From Bacteroides bouchesdurhonensis (lineage in GTDB: Bacteria; Bacteroidota; Bacteroidia; Bacteroidales; Bacteroidaceae), in assembly GCF_900155865.1 (NCBI RefSeq), contig NZ_LT707006.1, positions 3,016,577-3,080,576 on the forward strand: a DNA stretch of 64,000 bases. The letters are read 5' to 3'. Both the position numbers and the translations under genes were made by a program. The number at the start of each line of letters is the position of its first letter. Position 1 is the stretch's first letter. Below are positions 9,165 to 20,939 of the stretch, piece by piece. The notes beneath the pieces were generated by a model, which was given only the letters and a program-made list of their open reading frames with translations, had not been told where the DNA came from and searched no databases.

Positions 9165-10292
9165 TTATTTTATGATATTATAATATTCTAATGCAGCCTT
9201 GAGAACAACAAAAAAAGACTCTATGTCTTCAACAGTAATCGTACCAAGGGAACATAAACGGAATGTATTTGTAGTACTAATCTTTCCAGGATAAATAGTA
9301 TATCCACGTTCATAACAATAGTTATGAACCTTTTCGAAACTAAAGTTTGTATTCTCAGGATACTTAACAGATACCACTAGTCCTGACTCGATTTTTTTGT
9401 CTATTACAGTTTCTAAGCCCAATTCTGCTATTCCTTTGTGAATAGCTTCATAAACTGCGTGATGGCGAGCAAACTTGGCCACTTCACCTTCCTCAAAATA
9501 TTCCTTCAACGCCTGGATGGTTGCATATATTGTCTGTACTGGAGGGGTAAAGTGCATTTCTCCAGTCTTCTCAAAATACTCATACTGCAAATATAGGTTG
9601 CAATAGTATGAGCGAGTAGGATAATTCTTTGAAGCCTCAATAAGATCCTTTCGACCGATGATGAATGAAAGTCCACTCATAGCCATCAAACCCTTCTGTG
9701 CTGATGCCATACAGAAGTCAACATTATCTTTCACTACATCCAAAGGAATCATACCTAGAGTAGATGTTGTATCACTCACAAAAATAGCACCATACTGGTG
9801 AGCCAGTGCACCAATCTCGCGGATAGGATTAAGAATACCAGTACCGGTCTCATGATGGCAGCAATATACTACTGCAACATCAGGATTTTCCTTCAAAGTT
9901 TTTTCTACATCCTCAAGATTTGGCTGTTCATATATACTTGACTTGAGATTGATATGTGGTATATGATACATCTCACATACCTCTACTGCACGAGTATTAT
10001 AAGCACCATTATTAACAACTAGGATTTTCTTACCTTCTGGTACCAATGAGTTGATACAAATATCAATATTAATTGTACCAGAACCACAGAAAAGGACAGA
10101 AGTATATGTATCCTCAGGAGCGTGAACAACTTTCAACAGGTCTGAACGAAGACCTTTCATTAAGCCTGCGAATTCCTTCTCACGAGGACAAATATCTGGT
10201 ACTACCTGAGCCAACTTCACAGAGTCTGTTGTTGTAGCAGGTCCTGGGTTCAGAAGAACGTTTCTCTTTATTTTAATATCTTTCAATTCCAT
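9165..10292 (-). CDS. aepZ: 2-aminoethylphosphonate:pyruvate aminotransferase
   Basis: The 375-aa class V aminotransferase begins LLNPGPATTTDSVK, the N-terminus seen in PhnW-type enzymes. SDTTSTLGMIP near 173 holds the Asp that contacts the cofactor, and Lys200 in SAQKGLMAMSG is the pyridoxal phosphate lysine. In the biosynthetic direction it converts phosphonoacetaldehyde to 2-aminoethylphosphonate. It follows aepX and aepY with gaps of a few bases in one operon, and no phosphonatase or uptake genes are present, which supports biosynthesis rather than breakdown. Confidence 0.9.
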   Translation of the reverse strand: MELKDIKIKRNVLLNPGPATTTDSVKLAQVVPDICPREKEFAGLMKGLRSDLLKVVHAPEDTYTSVLFCGSGTINIDICINSLVPEGKKILVVNNGAYNTRAVEVCEMYHIPHINLKSSIYEQPNLEDVEKTLKENPDVAVVYCCHHETGTGILNPIREIGALAHQYGAIFVSDTTSTLGMIPLDVVKDNVDFCMASAQKGLMAMSGLSFIIGRKDLIEASKNYPTRSYYCNLYLQYEYFEKTGEMHFTPPVQTIYATIQALKEYFEEGEVAKFARHHAVYEAIHKGIAELGLETVIDKKIESGLVVSVKYPENTNFSFEKVHNYCYERGYTIYPGKISTTNTFRLCSLGTITVEDIESFFVVLKAALEYYNIIK

Positions 10293-10296
10293 TATT

Positions 10297-11421
10297 TTAT
10301 TTGCTTAGAAATTCCATCAATGCTTCCTTATTTTGGATAGGAGTTGTTGTTGGACGACCAAGATCTTTTCTATTTCCCTTCTTTACTTTTACTTCAAGCA
10401 AAATAGGTCCGTTTGCTGCATTCACCTGCTTCAATGCCTCACCAAGAGCCTCAGGTGTTTCTACTGAAAATGTTGCAGAATAACCACATGCCTTAGCAAC
10501 TGCAGGTAGATCGATCTTCAAACCAACTGTTGGCTGACCACCTACAGAATCATGAGCACCATTATTGAATACTACATGAACATAATTTTTTGGAGCCTTT
10601 GAAGCAACGATTGCTATAGATCCCATGTGCATGATAGTAGCACCATCTCCATCGAAGCACCAAACTCTACGATCGGTCTTCTGCATGGCGATACCTAATG
10701 CAATCTGAGATGCATGTCCCATCGAACCTACTGTAAGGAAGTCACGATTGTGAGCCTCCCCCTTAGATGTACGATACTCGAAAAGTTCACGAGAAATCAT
10801 ACCTGTTGTAGATACGATGGCATCTTTCTCACCAAGAGCAGCAGCAACTGTTTGGATAGCACTTTCACGAGTCATGGTGAGATCATTCACCTCTACACTC
10901 TGAAGTTTGTAATCCTCAAAAGTACCTTTCTCGATAACGAGTGCATAAACCTCATTATTCTTAAGTGCTTCTACTGCAATTGAAATCTGCTTTGCAGCCT
11001 TCTCCTCATCAGTACTAAGTACATCATAATTGATACTCATAGTATTGAGGATACCAGTTGTAACCTTACCTTGCTTGACGTGCTGTGGCTCATCATGAAC
11101 TCCAGGACGACCTCTCCAGCCAATAAGGAGTAGTGCAGGAATGTTGTAAACCTCTTTATCTGTCAAAGATGCAAGAGGATTGATGATGTTGCCCTCACCA
11201 GAGTTCTGCATGTAAACAACACCAGCCTTGCCTGTAGCCAAATAATAGCCAGCTGCCAAACCGACTGCAGCACCTTCATTGGCTGCAATGATGTTGTGCT
11301 GTGCATCCATATTGTCGGCAATGTAAGCACAAATATTCTTGAGCAGAGAGTCAGGAACTCCTGCATAGAAATCTATATCATAAGACTTAAGAGTCTCAAT
11401 AAAAAACTTTGGAGAAATCAT
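10297..11421 (-). CDS. aepY: Phosphonopyruvate decarboxylase
   Basis: The 374-aa thiamine diphosphate enzyme has the cofactor-activating Glu in AANEGAAVGLAAGY near residue 45 and the ThDP/Mg motif DGDGATIMHMGS followed by FNNGAHDS. It also has YMQNSGEGN, as in phosphonopyruvate and sulfopyruvate decarboxylases. It drives the unfavourable PEP mutase reaction by decarboxylating phosphonopyruvate to phosphonoacetaldehyde. It lies 6 bp downstream of aepX and 4 bp upstream of aepZ. Length and order match the aepXYZ set known from Bacteroides capsule loci. Confidence 0.92.
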   Translation of the reverse strand: MISPKFFIETLKSYDIDFYAGVPDSLLKNICAYIADNMDAQHNIIAANEGAAVGLAAGYYLATGKAGVVYMQNSGEGNIINPLASLTDKEVYNIPALLLIGWRGRPGVHDEPQHVKQGKVTTGILNTMSINYDVLSTDEEKAAKQISIAVEALKNNEVYALVIEKGTFEDYKLQSVEVNDLTMTRESAIQTVAAALGEKDAIVSTTGMISRELFEYRTSKGEAHNRDFLTVGSMGHASQIALGIAMQKTDRRVWCFDGDGATIMHMGSIAIVASKAPKNYVHVVFNNGAHDSVGGQPTVGLKIDLPAVAKACGYSATFSVETPEALGEALKQVNAANGPILLEVKVKKGNRKDLGRPTTTPIQNKEALMEFLSK

Positions 11422-11427
11422 ATCTGC

Positions 11428-12738
11428 TTAAGACTTTTTGGTACCAGGAATAAGAGTCAGAATCTGCTTGATAGGCATGCAGTACTCATCTGAAGCCTCG
11501 AGTGAGCGGCTAGTACGGAGGATTGTTTCAGCGCACTTAACCATTGCAGGATAAGCAGCACGAAGCATATGATTAGCATAGATAACAACATTGATACCCC
11601 ATGTAGCAAGTTCTTCTTCAGTGAACTGATTGTATGTAGTAGGAACTACAACGATTGGAGTATAATCATCTTTCTCGCGGAAACGAGTACAGAATTCCTT
11701 AATATCTTGACCATCCTTATTCTTAGAGTGGATCATAATTCCATCAGTACCTGCCTCTACATAAGCATAACAACGCTCAAGAGCATCATCAACACTCTTA
11801 CCAGCAATCAAAGACTCACAACGAGAGATGATCATGAAGTCACGAGTAATCTGAGCAGCTTTACCAGCACGAATTTTTGTCTGGAAGCCTTCGATTGTAT
11901 CCTGTGTCTGAACAGCGTCAGTACCGAAAAGAGAGTTCTGCTTCAAGCCAACTTTATCCTCAATGATAATAGCGGAAATACCCAAACGCTCGAGTGTACG
12001 AACAGTAAAGCCAAAGTGTTCAACCTTACCACCTGTATCGCCATCATAGATAATAGGCTTTGTAGTAACCTCAATAGTATCATTCAAATCGTGAAGACGA
12101 GTTGTCAAGTCAACAGCTTCAATATCAGGTTTACCTTTGCTGGTGGAGTCTGTCAAAGAAGATGACCACATTCCATCAAACTCACGTTTTTGCCCGTTAA
12201 CCTCAACCATAGTATGTTCAGCAATCAAACCTGTAAGACCACAATGAGACTCAAGAATGCGTACAATAGGTTTTGCCTCAATTAATCTGCGAAGTGAAGA
12301 CAAGCGCATTTGAGGAGTTACACCTAGGGCATTGATTTCTTCCTTAATACCAGATGCAGTAACATTCTTAGTGTAAGGAATTTCAATTACCTCACCACCA
12401 AGTTTCTCCATAGTTTTATAAACCTCATCACGAAGGAATTTATCAGGACCTTCCTTCCAGTCATCACCATGAATTATGTACTTTGGTTTATACTCGAGGA
12501 GATTAGGAATATAGCTCCAATCGTCTTGGGGTACAACCTTAGCTACATTCTTAATATTTTCAACAACTGACTTACGTTGCTCCCATGTTAAGTAAGGGAG
12601 TCTGCGATGATTTGCAATCGCCTTATCAGTAAACAAACCAATCATCACTTCGCCATATTCAGCAGCCTTGTTGATGATGTTAATGTAACCAGGGTGCATG
12701 ATATCACCAATCATGCCAAGATAAACGGTCTTTGCCAT
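11428..12738 (-). CDS. aepX: Phosphoenolpyruvate mutase with N-terminal nucleotidyltransferase-like domain
   Basis: The C-terminal domain (about 150-436) is a PEP mutase of the isocitrate lyase superfamily, with YDGDTGG at 231-237 and the mutase signature EDKVGLKQNS at 260-269. It forms the C-P bond by converting PEP to phosphonopyruvate. Residues 1-135 are a TagD-like nucleotidyltransferase fold, but the CTP-binding HxGH motif is HPGY at 15-18 and the second motif is NVTASGI instead of ISTT-type. This domain may therefore be non-catalytic or may use another substrate. It is the first gene of the phosphonate block, separated by 39 bp from rmlB. Confidence 0.92.
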   Translation of the reverse strand: MAKTVYLGMIGDIMHPGYINIINKAAEYGEVMIGLFTDKAIANHRRLPYLTWEQRKSVVENIKNVAKVVPQDDWSYIPNLLEYKPKYIIHGDDWKEGPDKFLRDEVYKTMEKLGGEVIEIPYTKNVTASGIKEEINALGVTPQMRLSSLRRLIEAKPIVRILESHCGLTGLIAEHTMVEVNGQKREFDGMWSSSLTDSTSKGKPDIEAVDLTTRLHDLNDTIEVTTKPIIYDGDTGGKVEHFGFTVRTLERLGISAIIIEDKVGLKQNSLFGTDAVQTQDTIEGFQTKIRAGKAAQITRDFMIISRCESLIAGKSVDDALERCYAYVEAGTDGIMIHSKNKDGQDIKEFCTRFREKDDYTPIVVVPTTYNQFTEEELATWGINVVIYANHMLRAAYPAMVKCAETILRTSRSLEASDEYCMPIKQILTLIPGTKKS

Positions 12739-12777
12739 ATTGTTATTTTTTTTATATTCTTTAGTGTGTATTATACA

Positions 12778-13896
12778 TTAAATTATAATATTTTGATAGT
12801 TACCAGAGGTAATATTATCCATCCACTCCTGATTATCAAGATACCACTTCACTGTCTTTTCAATACCTTCCTCAAATTGCAGACTTGGCTCCCACCCAAA
12901 ATCCTTCTGGAGCTTCGAAGAGTCGATAGCATATCTCAAGTCGTGTCCTGCACGATCAGTGACATACGTGATCAGATCCATATCCTCACCTTCCTTGCGA
13001 CCGAGCAAGCGATCCACCGTCTTGATCACCACCTTGATGATATCGATATTCTTCCACTCATTGAAACCACCGATATTATAATTATCCGCAATCTTACCCT
13101 CGTGGAAAATCACATCTATCGCACGCGCATGATCCTCAACATACAGCCAGTCGCGCACATTCTCACCCTTACCATACACAGGCAATGGCTTGCGATGACG
13201 GATATTATTGATGAACAGCGGAATCAACTTCTCAGGGAACTGATAAGGACCATAATTATTAGAGCAGTTGGTCACGATAGTAGGCAAACCATAAGTATCA
13301 TGGAAAGCACGCACAAAGTGATCACTGCTAGCCTTACTAGCCGAATATGGCGAATGAGGCATATACTTCAAGTCCTCAGTAAAGAACTTCTCGCCATAAG
13401 CCAAGTGATGCTCACCAGAAGACGCCTTAGTTGTGAAAGGGGGCTCGATACCCTCGGGATGAGTCATCTCTAGCGCGCCATACACCTCATCGGTAGAGAT
13501 ATGATAGAAGCGTTTATCCTCATACTTCTCTGACAAAGACTCCCAATACAACTTTGCTGCCTGAAGCAAGCTCAGTGTTCCCATTACGTTTGTGCGAGCA
13601 AATGTAAATGGATCCTTAATGCTTCTATCCACATGACTCTCTGCTGCTAAATGAATGATACCATCAATCTTCTCATCCTGCATTAGCTTATAGAATGCAT
13701 CGAAGTCGCAGATATCCATCTTCACGAACTTATAATTAGGCTTATCCTCAATATCCTTGAGGTTCGCCAAATTACCCGCATACGTCAACTTATCTAAGTT
13801 GATGATATTATACTCAGGATACTTATTCACAAAAAAGCGAACAACGTGTGAGCCAATGAATCCAGCTCCTCCGGTTATGACTATGTTTCTTTTCAT
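12778..13896 (-). CDS. rmlB: dTDP-glucose 4,6-dehydratase
   Basis: The protein has the NAD-binding motif GGAGFIGSH at its start, HLAAESHVDRSI, and the catalytic YSASK, all typical of RmlB. It makes dTDP-4-keto-6-deoxyglucose. I place the start at ATG 13894-13896 because this gives the family N-terminus (MKRNIVITGGAGFIG) and avoids overlap with rmlD. An upstream in-frame ATG at 13932 would add 12 residues inside rmlD. It is followed by the aep block and preceded by rmlD and rmlC, but the rmlA copy in this cluster is broken, so dTDP-glucose must come from another locus. Confidence 0.93.
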   Translation of the reverse strand: MKRNIVITGGAGFIGSHVVRFFVNKYPEYNIINLDKLTYAGNLANLKDIEDKPNYKFVKMDICDFDAFYKLMQDEKIDGIIHLAAESHVDRSIKDPFTFARTNVMGTLSLLQAAKLYWESLSEKYEDKRFYHISTDEVYGALEMTHPEGIEPPFTTKASSGEHHLAYGEKFFTEDLKYMPHSPYSASKASSDHFVRAFHDTYGLPTIVTNCSNNYGPYQFPEKLIPLFINNIRHRKPLPVYGKGENVRDWLYVEDHARAIDVIFHEGKIADNYNIGGFNEWKNIDIIKVVIKTVDRLLGRKEGEDMDLITYVTDRAGHDLRYAIDSSKLQKDFGWEPSLQFEEGIEKTVKWYLDNQEWMDNITSGNYQNIII

Positions 13897-13907
13897 ATCG
13901 AGCTTCT

Positions 13908-14792
13908 TTACTTTTTTAAATTTGCAATACACTTCTCAAGGCTATCTACCCAATAAGGCACCTTCACGCCAAATGTATCCTTGATAGAGTGCTTATCCAA
14001 TACGGAATAAGCAGGACGTGTAACAGGACTTGGATATTCAGAACTATAGCATGGCTGAATATCACAAACTGTATTACCTGCAATCTTGGCAATCATCTGA
14101 GTGAAGTCATACCACGAGCATACTCCCTCATTAGAGAAATGAAATACACCAACCTGAGGTTTCTCAAGGATAGTTATAATAGCATTAGCCAAATCCAATG
14201 CGTATGTAGGAGTTCCACATTGATCAAAAACAACCTTTAAGGCAGGCTTTGTAGCAGTAAGATTCAACATAGTCTTGCAGAAGTTCTTGCCAAACTCAGA
14301 ATACAACCAAGCTGTACGGATAATAACGTGCTTGCAACCAGTGGTAATGATCTTCTCCTCACCATGGAGTTTTGTCTCACCATAAACACCTGTTGGTGTT
14401 CCCTTCTTTTCAGGACCACAAGGTGTATTGTATGGTTCTTTGCCAAATACATAGTCAGTTGAAACCTGGATCAACCATCCATCTACCTCCTTCATTACCT
14501 TTGCCAGGTTCTCTGGAGCATCAGCATTCAACTTCTCTGCCAATGCAGCAAGTTTCTCGTCTGTTTCACAAGCATCAACATTTGTCCATGCTGCACAATT
14601 GACAATAGCATTTACGTTATTGTCCTTCACCATCTTGCGGATGGCATCAATATCTGTAATATCAAGATAGTTGGTCTCTAGACCTTCAACCTGATTCACG
14701 TCTGTGAAAATATAATTATCGCTTGTGTTCTTAGACACAATGCGCATTTCATTTCCTAATTGGCCGTTGGCACCTGTAACAAGGATATTCAT
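13908..14792 (-). CDS. rmlD: dTDP-4-dehydrorhamnose reductase
   Basis: The 294-aa SDR-type protein starts MNILVTGANGQLGNEMRIV, has STDYVF (Ser/Asp) near 130 and the catalytic YGETK motif. It carries out the last reduction to dTDP-L-rhamnose. It lies 27 bp after rmlC. The frame is intact over its full usual length. Confidence 0.93.
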   Translation of the reverse strand: MNILVTGANGQLGNEMRIVSKNTSDNYIFTDVNQVEGLETNYLDITDIDAIRKMVKDNNVNAIVNCAAWTNVDACETDEKLAALAEKLNADAPENLAKVMKEVDGWLIQVSTDYVFGKEPYNTPCGPEKKGTPTGVYGETKLHGEEKIITTGCKHVIIRTAWLYSEFGKNFCKTMLNLTATKPALKVVFDQCGTPTYALDLANAIITILEKPQVGVFHFSNEGVCSWYDFTQMIAKIAGNTVCDIQPCYSSEYPSPVTRPAYSVLDKHSIKDTFGVKVPYWVDSLEKCIANLKK

Positions 14793-14819
14793 ATTGTAAG
14801 AGTTTAATTGTTTAAAAAC

Positions 14820-15401
14820 TTACTTGAACTCTGGATAGAGGTCAACGTCAATAGAGAATGGAGAATCAAAGTCCTTCAAAAGAGCATGCTTTGTGTCCTT
14901 ATCTGAAAGAAGAGCTTTATCAGCATCTATTTTCCAATCAATGCCAAGGCTATTATCAACGATTGAGATACCGCCATCAGCCTCTGGAGCATAGAAGTTA
15001 TCACACTTATACTGGAATACTGCTGTTTCAGAAAGAACTGCAAAACCATGGGCAAAGCCTCTAGGAACGAAGAACTGACGATGATTATCCCCTGTCAATT
15101 CTACTGCCACATGCTGACCGTATGTAGGCGAACCCTTACGAATATCAACCGCAACATCAAGAACAGCACCTTTCACGCAACGTACCAGTTTACTCTGAGT
15201 AAAAGGAGGACGCTGGAAATGCAAACCACGCATTACACCATAAGAACTCATGCTCTCATTATCCTGTACACAATTAATCTTGCGAACCTTTTCCTCAAAT
15301 TCACGCTGAGAAAAAGACTCAAAGAAATAGCCACGAGCATCCTTGAATACTCTTGGCTCTATGATCACAACGCCATCAATGGCGGTCTTGATTACTTCCA
15401 T
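14820..15401 (-). CDS. rmlC: dTDP-4-dehydrorhamnose 3,5-epimerase
   Basis: The 193-aa cupin enzyme shows MRGLHFQ (catalytic His region), DVAVDIRKGSPTYG and FFVPRGFAHGF, the standard RmlC motifs. It epimerises dTDP-4-keto-6-deoxyglucose at C3 and C5. It is complete, and its start is 4 bp from the stop of the rmlA remnant, the normal rmlA-rmlC arrangement. Confidence 0.93.
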   Translation of the reverse strand: MEVIKTAIDGVVIIEPRVFKDARGYFFESFSQREFEEKVRKINCVQDNESMSSYGVMRGLHFQRPPFTQSKLVRCVKGAVLDVAVDIRKGSPTYGQHVAVELTGDNHRQFFVPRGFAHGFAVLSETAVFQYKCDNFYAPEADGGISIVDNSLGIDWKIDADKALLSDKDTKHALLKDFDSPFSIDVDLYPEFK

Positions 15402-15405
15402 TATC

Positions 15406-16202
15406 TTATTCTAAATTTACTTTTCCTGTTTCTTTAATCTCATCAATCACCTTGAGCAAATATTGCTCATACTGATTCTTAAGCATAGGCTGTGCCAGCT
15501 CACGCATACGCTCCTCACTGATCCATCCCTGTCAATATGCGATACCCTCCAGACAGCCTACCTTCAAACCCTGACGCTTCTCAAGTACCTCGATATAAGT
15601 AGAAGCTTCAGAAAGGCTATCATGAGTTCCTGTATCAATGTTTGTACTCTGAGTACTCCATCTTTAAAGAATTGCTGATTTACTGTGGTGATTTCATATT
15701 CACCACGAGCTGAAGGCTTGATATTCTTAGCAACTTCAACAACCTTATTTGGATAGAAATACAATCCTACCACAGCATAATTGCTTTTTGGTTGCTGTGG
15801 CTTCTCTTATATCGAAAGGCAATTGCCGTCTTTATCAAATTCAGCAACTCCATAACGCTCAGGATCATTCACACAATAGCCAAAGCCTGTTGCCTTCTTA
15901 TCCTCGTTAGCAGTACATACAGCTTCTTTCAGCATGCTCATAAATCCGGCACCAATCGTAAATGCTTGTGCAAGACCATCTGGCGAAGGCTGTTCAGCAT
16001 AAGTGAAGTTCACTCCATAATCACTACCATTCCCCAACAAACGCTTAAAACCAGGAAGGTCATAAGGAGTTGAAATAATCAAAATATTACGGATGCCTGC
16101 AAGCATCCACACACTGATAGGATAATAAACCATTGGTTTATCATAAATCGGCATCAACTGTTTACTAATACCTTTCGTAATTGGATATTTAGCCAGATAA
16201 CT
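15406..16202 (-). pseudogene. rmlA: Decayed glucose-1-phosphate thymidylyltransferase
   Basis: Reading the minus strand, pieces of RmlA are recognisable in order: [91 protein letters not shown] and QGWISEERMREL. Defects: the N-terminal GxGxR nucleotide-binding segment is missing and the frame runs directly into the end of the upstream gene; the segment with the conserved GDNIFHG is deleted in frame; a nonsense TAA at 15807-15809 replaces a Glu codon; a deletion around 15637 removes the GRGFAWL segment and shifts the frame; and a TGA at about 15535 replaces an Arg codon. Five independent lesions make a sequencing error unlikely. Confidence 0.93.
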
Positions 16203-17250
16203 ATTGTACGAAATTCCCTTCTCCAGTCAATTCTTTTTGTATATATTCAAGTGCAGCTATCTTCTCTTTTGTTTCTTCAACATTGAGAATACGTGTATTG
16301 TTTGAGTTAAACTCTGTGAGCTTATTGCGCTCTACTTCGCCCTCCTTGAAAAACTTATCATAATTCAAGCCGCGGTTATCTGCAGGAACACGATAGAAGT
16401 TACCCATATCTTCTGCTTTAGCACATTCCTCATTGGTAAGTAATGTCTCATACATCTTCTCACCATGACGGATACCAATGACCTTGATATTTTCCTTTTT
16501 GCCACCGAAGAGTTCACAAACTGCTTCTGCCTGTGTGCCTATAGTACATGCTGGTGCCTTCTGAACGAGAATATCACCATTCTGGCCATTTTCAAATGCG
16601 AAAAGAACAAGGTCAACTGCCTCCTCCAAAGACATAATGAATCGTGTCATTGAAGGCTCAGTCAATGTGATAGGATTACCATTACGGATCTGGTCAATCC
16701 ACAAAGGAATAACAGAACCACGAGAGCACATCACGTTACCATAACGTGTGCAGCAGATCTTGGTATCACCAGAATAGCGACTCTTTGCAACAGCAATTTT
16801 TTCCTCAATAGCCTTGGTAATACCCATAGCATTGATTGGGTATGCAGCCTTATCCGTAGAAAGACAGATAACTGCACCAACCTTAGCCTCAATAGCTGCT
16901 GTAAGTACATTATCAGTACCAATGACATTAGTCTTTACTGCTTCCATAGGGAAGAACTCGCATGAAGGCACCTGCTTCAATGCTGCTGCATGGAAGATAT
17001 AATCAACACCAGGCATAGCATTGCGACAAGACTGCAGATTGCGTACATCACCAATAAAAAACTTGATTTTATGAGCTACATCAGCATACCTAACCTGATA
17101 CTCATGACGCATATCATCTTGCTTCTTCTCATCACGAGAGAATATACGTATTTCACCGATGTCTGTGCGAAGGAAACGATTAAGTACTGCATTACCGAAT
17201 GAACCTGTACCTCCTGTAATCATCAGGGTCTTGTCTTTGAATATACTCAT
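16201..17250 (-). CDS. UDP-N-acetylglucosamine 4,6-dehydratase/5-epimerase-like (CapE/FnlA type)
   Basis: The 349-aa extended SDR has GGTGSFG near residue 13, [34 protein letters not shown] and [16 protein letters not shown], the pattern of CapE/WbjB/FnlA enzymes with Met in place of the usual catalytic Tyr. Such enzymes start UDP-L-FucNAc or related amino sugar synthesis. The usual partner genes (a reductase and a 2-epimerase) are not next to it; the rmlA remnant starts at its stop codon instead. Either partners are elsewhere or the pathway was interrupted here. Confidence 0.85.
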   Translation of the reverse strand: MSIFKDKTLMITGGTGSFGNAVLNRFLRTDIGEIRIFSRDEKKQDDMRHEYQVRYADVAHKIKFFIGDVRNLQSCRNAMPGVDYIFHAAALKQVPSCEFFPMEAVKTNVIGTDNVLTAAIEAKVGAVICLSTDKAAYPINAMGITKAIEEKIAVAKSRYSGDTKICCTRYGNVMCSRGSVIPLWIDQIRNGNPITLTEPSMTRFIMSLEEAVDLVLFAFENGQNGDILVQKAPACTIGTQAEAVCELFGGKKENIKVIGIRHGEKMYETLLTNEECAKAEDMGNFYRVPADNRGLNYDKFFKEGEVERNKLTEFNSNNTRILNVEETKEKIAALEYIQKELTGEGNFVQ

Positions 17251-17378
17251 AGTCTTATATGAATTATAATTTTTACTAATTGATCACTTACGTGGTATCG
17301 AACCACATACTCACAGAGTATTACCTGGAATAAATGAGAGGAACTGGTTATTGATTATTGGTTATTGATCCAATTTAG

Positions 17379-17620
17379 TTATTTATTATTGACCTTTTGC
17401 TTCATCTTTTTTAGGATTACGGTCAATAGTTTGCCAATGCGGGAGCAGTCGTGCTCGAGAGACTCATACATGCGGTCATTAATATATCCATTATCATGAA
17501 GTAATGATAATCAGTATTGTGTTTCGTCTTGCTCTTTTTGAGCTATAGATAACTTCGAAATAAAGTCTGCATCGCTTTGTGCGTGCTGACCTTCTCTGAT
17601 ATTAGCTCCAACACTACTAC
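17379..17620 (-). pseudogene. Four-helix-bundle protein remnant
   Basis: The minus strand reads SVGANIREGQHAQSDADF, then a stop, then LHDNGYINDRMYESL and GKLLTVILKKMKQK, matching the small four-helix-bundle proteins often found in Bacteroides capsule loci. The start is missing (a stop sits just before the first conserved segment) and TGA replaces the conserved Trp of the DETxYW motif. It lies in a 572-bp stretch (17251-17822) with no intact gene. I see nothing clear in 17251-17378 apart from a short TTATTGAT repetition. Confidence 0.75.
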
Positions 17621-17670
17621 TTTACAAAAGCAATGTTATTAATTGTATATCAACTGATTATACCACTCAC

Positions 17671-19766
<2,096 letters not shown>

Positions 19767-19796
19767 AATTATATATCTATAGATTCCCCTTAAACT

Positions 19797-20927
19797 CTAG
19801 ATCAGTTCCTGTTTTAACTTGACTAAAATATCTTTCACCCATAGTTTCCAAACTGCTGTGACAGCTACAGCCAGGAATACAAAAAGTATTACATACGTTT
19901 TCTTTCCCGTGCCGGAAGACTGTTGCGGAACGACGGCAGGTTCGACAATCGCAAACACAGGCTTCTCTTCCTGAACTTTTGCCCGGGCTACCTGTAACTG
20001 GGTTGCCACCTGACTGTAGACCTGATAGGCCAAACTCATATCATTTTGCAAACGTTCCTGTTCCGCACGAACACTTTGAAGGATCAGATTGTCATGGGTA
20101 TCCACATAGGTTGCATATTTCTTTTGAGCAGTATAATACTCATCCTGACGTTCCTTGAACAACTTTTCTAAATAAATACAGTCTTCTTTTGCTTTGGAAG
20201 TACGATAACCTGTTATGCATTCCTGCAATTTATGAACCACTGAATCTGCAACAACTGCGGCAACCTTGGGGTCCTGCAAAGTCACGGAAACATTGGTAAT
20301 AGCAGTCTTCTTATCTACAGTAGCCGATATCTTTTTCTTTAAAGCATCTATTTTTTCTTTTTCTTCTTTGGTTAAAGAGATTGTTCCGGATTTCATTCTA
20401 TCAGCAGTATTCTCTTCATTGTCATCAGTAAAGAATGATTTCACACCACCTATTACCATACCGGGCATACCCAAAATATAGTTCCACCAGGGAGAGGACT
20501 GGGTATCCAGATAAGATATCAAAGTTATATTCTCATCTTTATTTACAGCAGGAACGTTGATCTCAAAAAGTTCCAATAAAAAGGGAGTAGAAGACACGAT
20601 ATCAGATGAAAGAGAGGCATTCAATGCATCAGAACCATCACCGACTGTTGCTCCACTGCCTAAAAAAGAGGCGGCAAGACCGGCAAGGCCATTGTTGCCT
20701 TTTGAATTTCCCATTTCCGGAGAAAGGGTTACCTGAACTGTATATTGTTTCGGAATACTCAAAGCTACAATAATACCAATAATCAATCCTATTCCCGCAG
20801 CTTTATACAAAGTCTTACGGATAGTTATTAGTTTGCGTAAGATATCCATCAGATCAATCTCCATCTCATCAGTCTTCGAATCGTTGGATACAGATGGAAG
20901 GTCTTTTGCTAGTTTCTGTTCTGTCAT
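19797..20927 (-). CDS. Chain-length determinant protein (Wzz/GumC-like)
   Basis: The 376-aa protein has an N-terminal membrane helix around 40-60 and a second one near 345-365 after a long coiled-coil-rich periplasmic part (CIYLEKLFKERQDEYYTAQK, VRAEQERLQNDMSLAYQVYS). A Pro-rich segment (AIVEPAVVPQ) precedes the last helix, as in Wzz proteins. It controls polymer length and probably links polymerisation to the Wza-like exporter encoded just upstream. There is no cytoplasmic tyrosine kinase domain. Confidence 0.88.
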   Translation of the reverse strand: MTEQKLAKDLPSVSNDSKTDEMEIDLMDILRKLITIRKTLYKAAGIGLIIGIIVALSIPKQYTVQVTLSPEMGNSKGNNGLAGLAASFLGSGATVGDGSDALNASLSSDIVSSTPFLLELFEINVPAVNKDENITLISYLDTQSSPWWNYILGMPGMVIGGVKSFFTDDNEENTADRMKSGTISLTKEEKEKIDALKKKISATVDKKTAITNVSVTLQDPKVAAVVADSVVHKLQECITGYRTSKAKEDCIYLEKLFKERQDEYYTAQKKYATYVDTHDNLILQSVRAEQERLQNDMSLAYQVYSQVATQLQVARAKVQEEKPVFAIVEPAVVPQQSSGTGKKTYVILFVFLAVAVTAVWKLWVKDILVKLKQELI

Positions 20928-20939
20928 GATAGATATCCG

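Noticed and set aside
11569..12165. Plus-strand open frame of 198 codons antisense to aepX
   Set aside because: Shadow of a strongly conserved gene; low-complexity product without motifs.
12607..13473. Long plus-strand open frame (288 codons) over rmlB and the start of aepX
   Set aside because: It lies antisense to well-supported rmlB and aepX, its product resembles nothing, and it has no promoter core.
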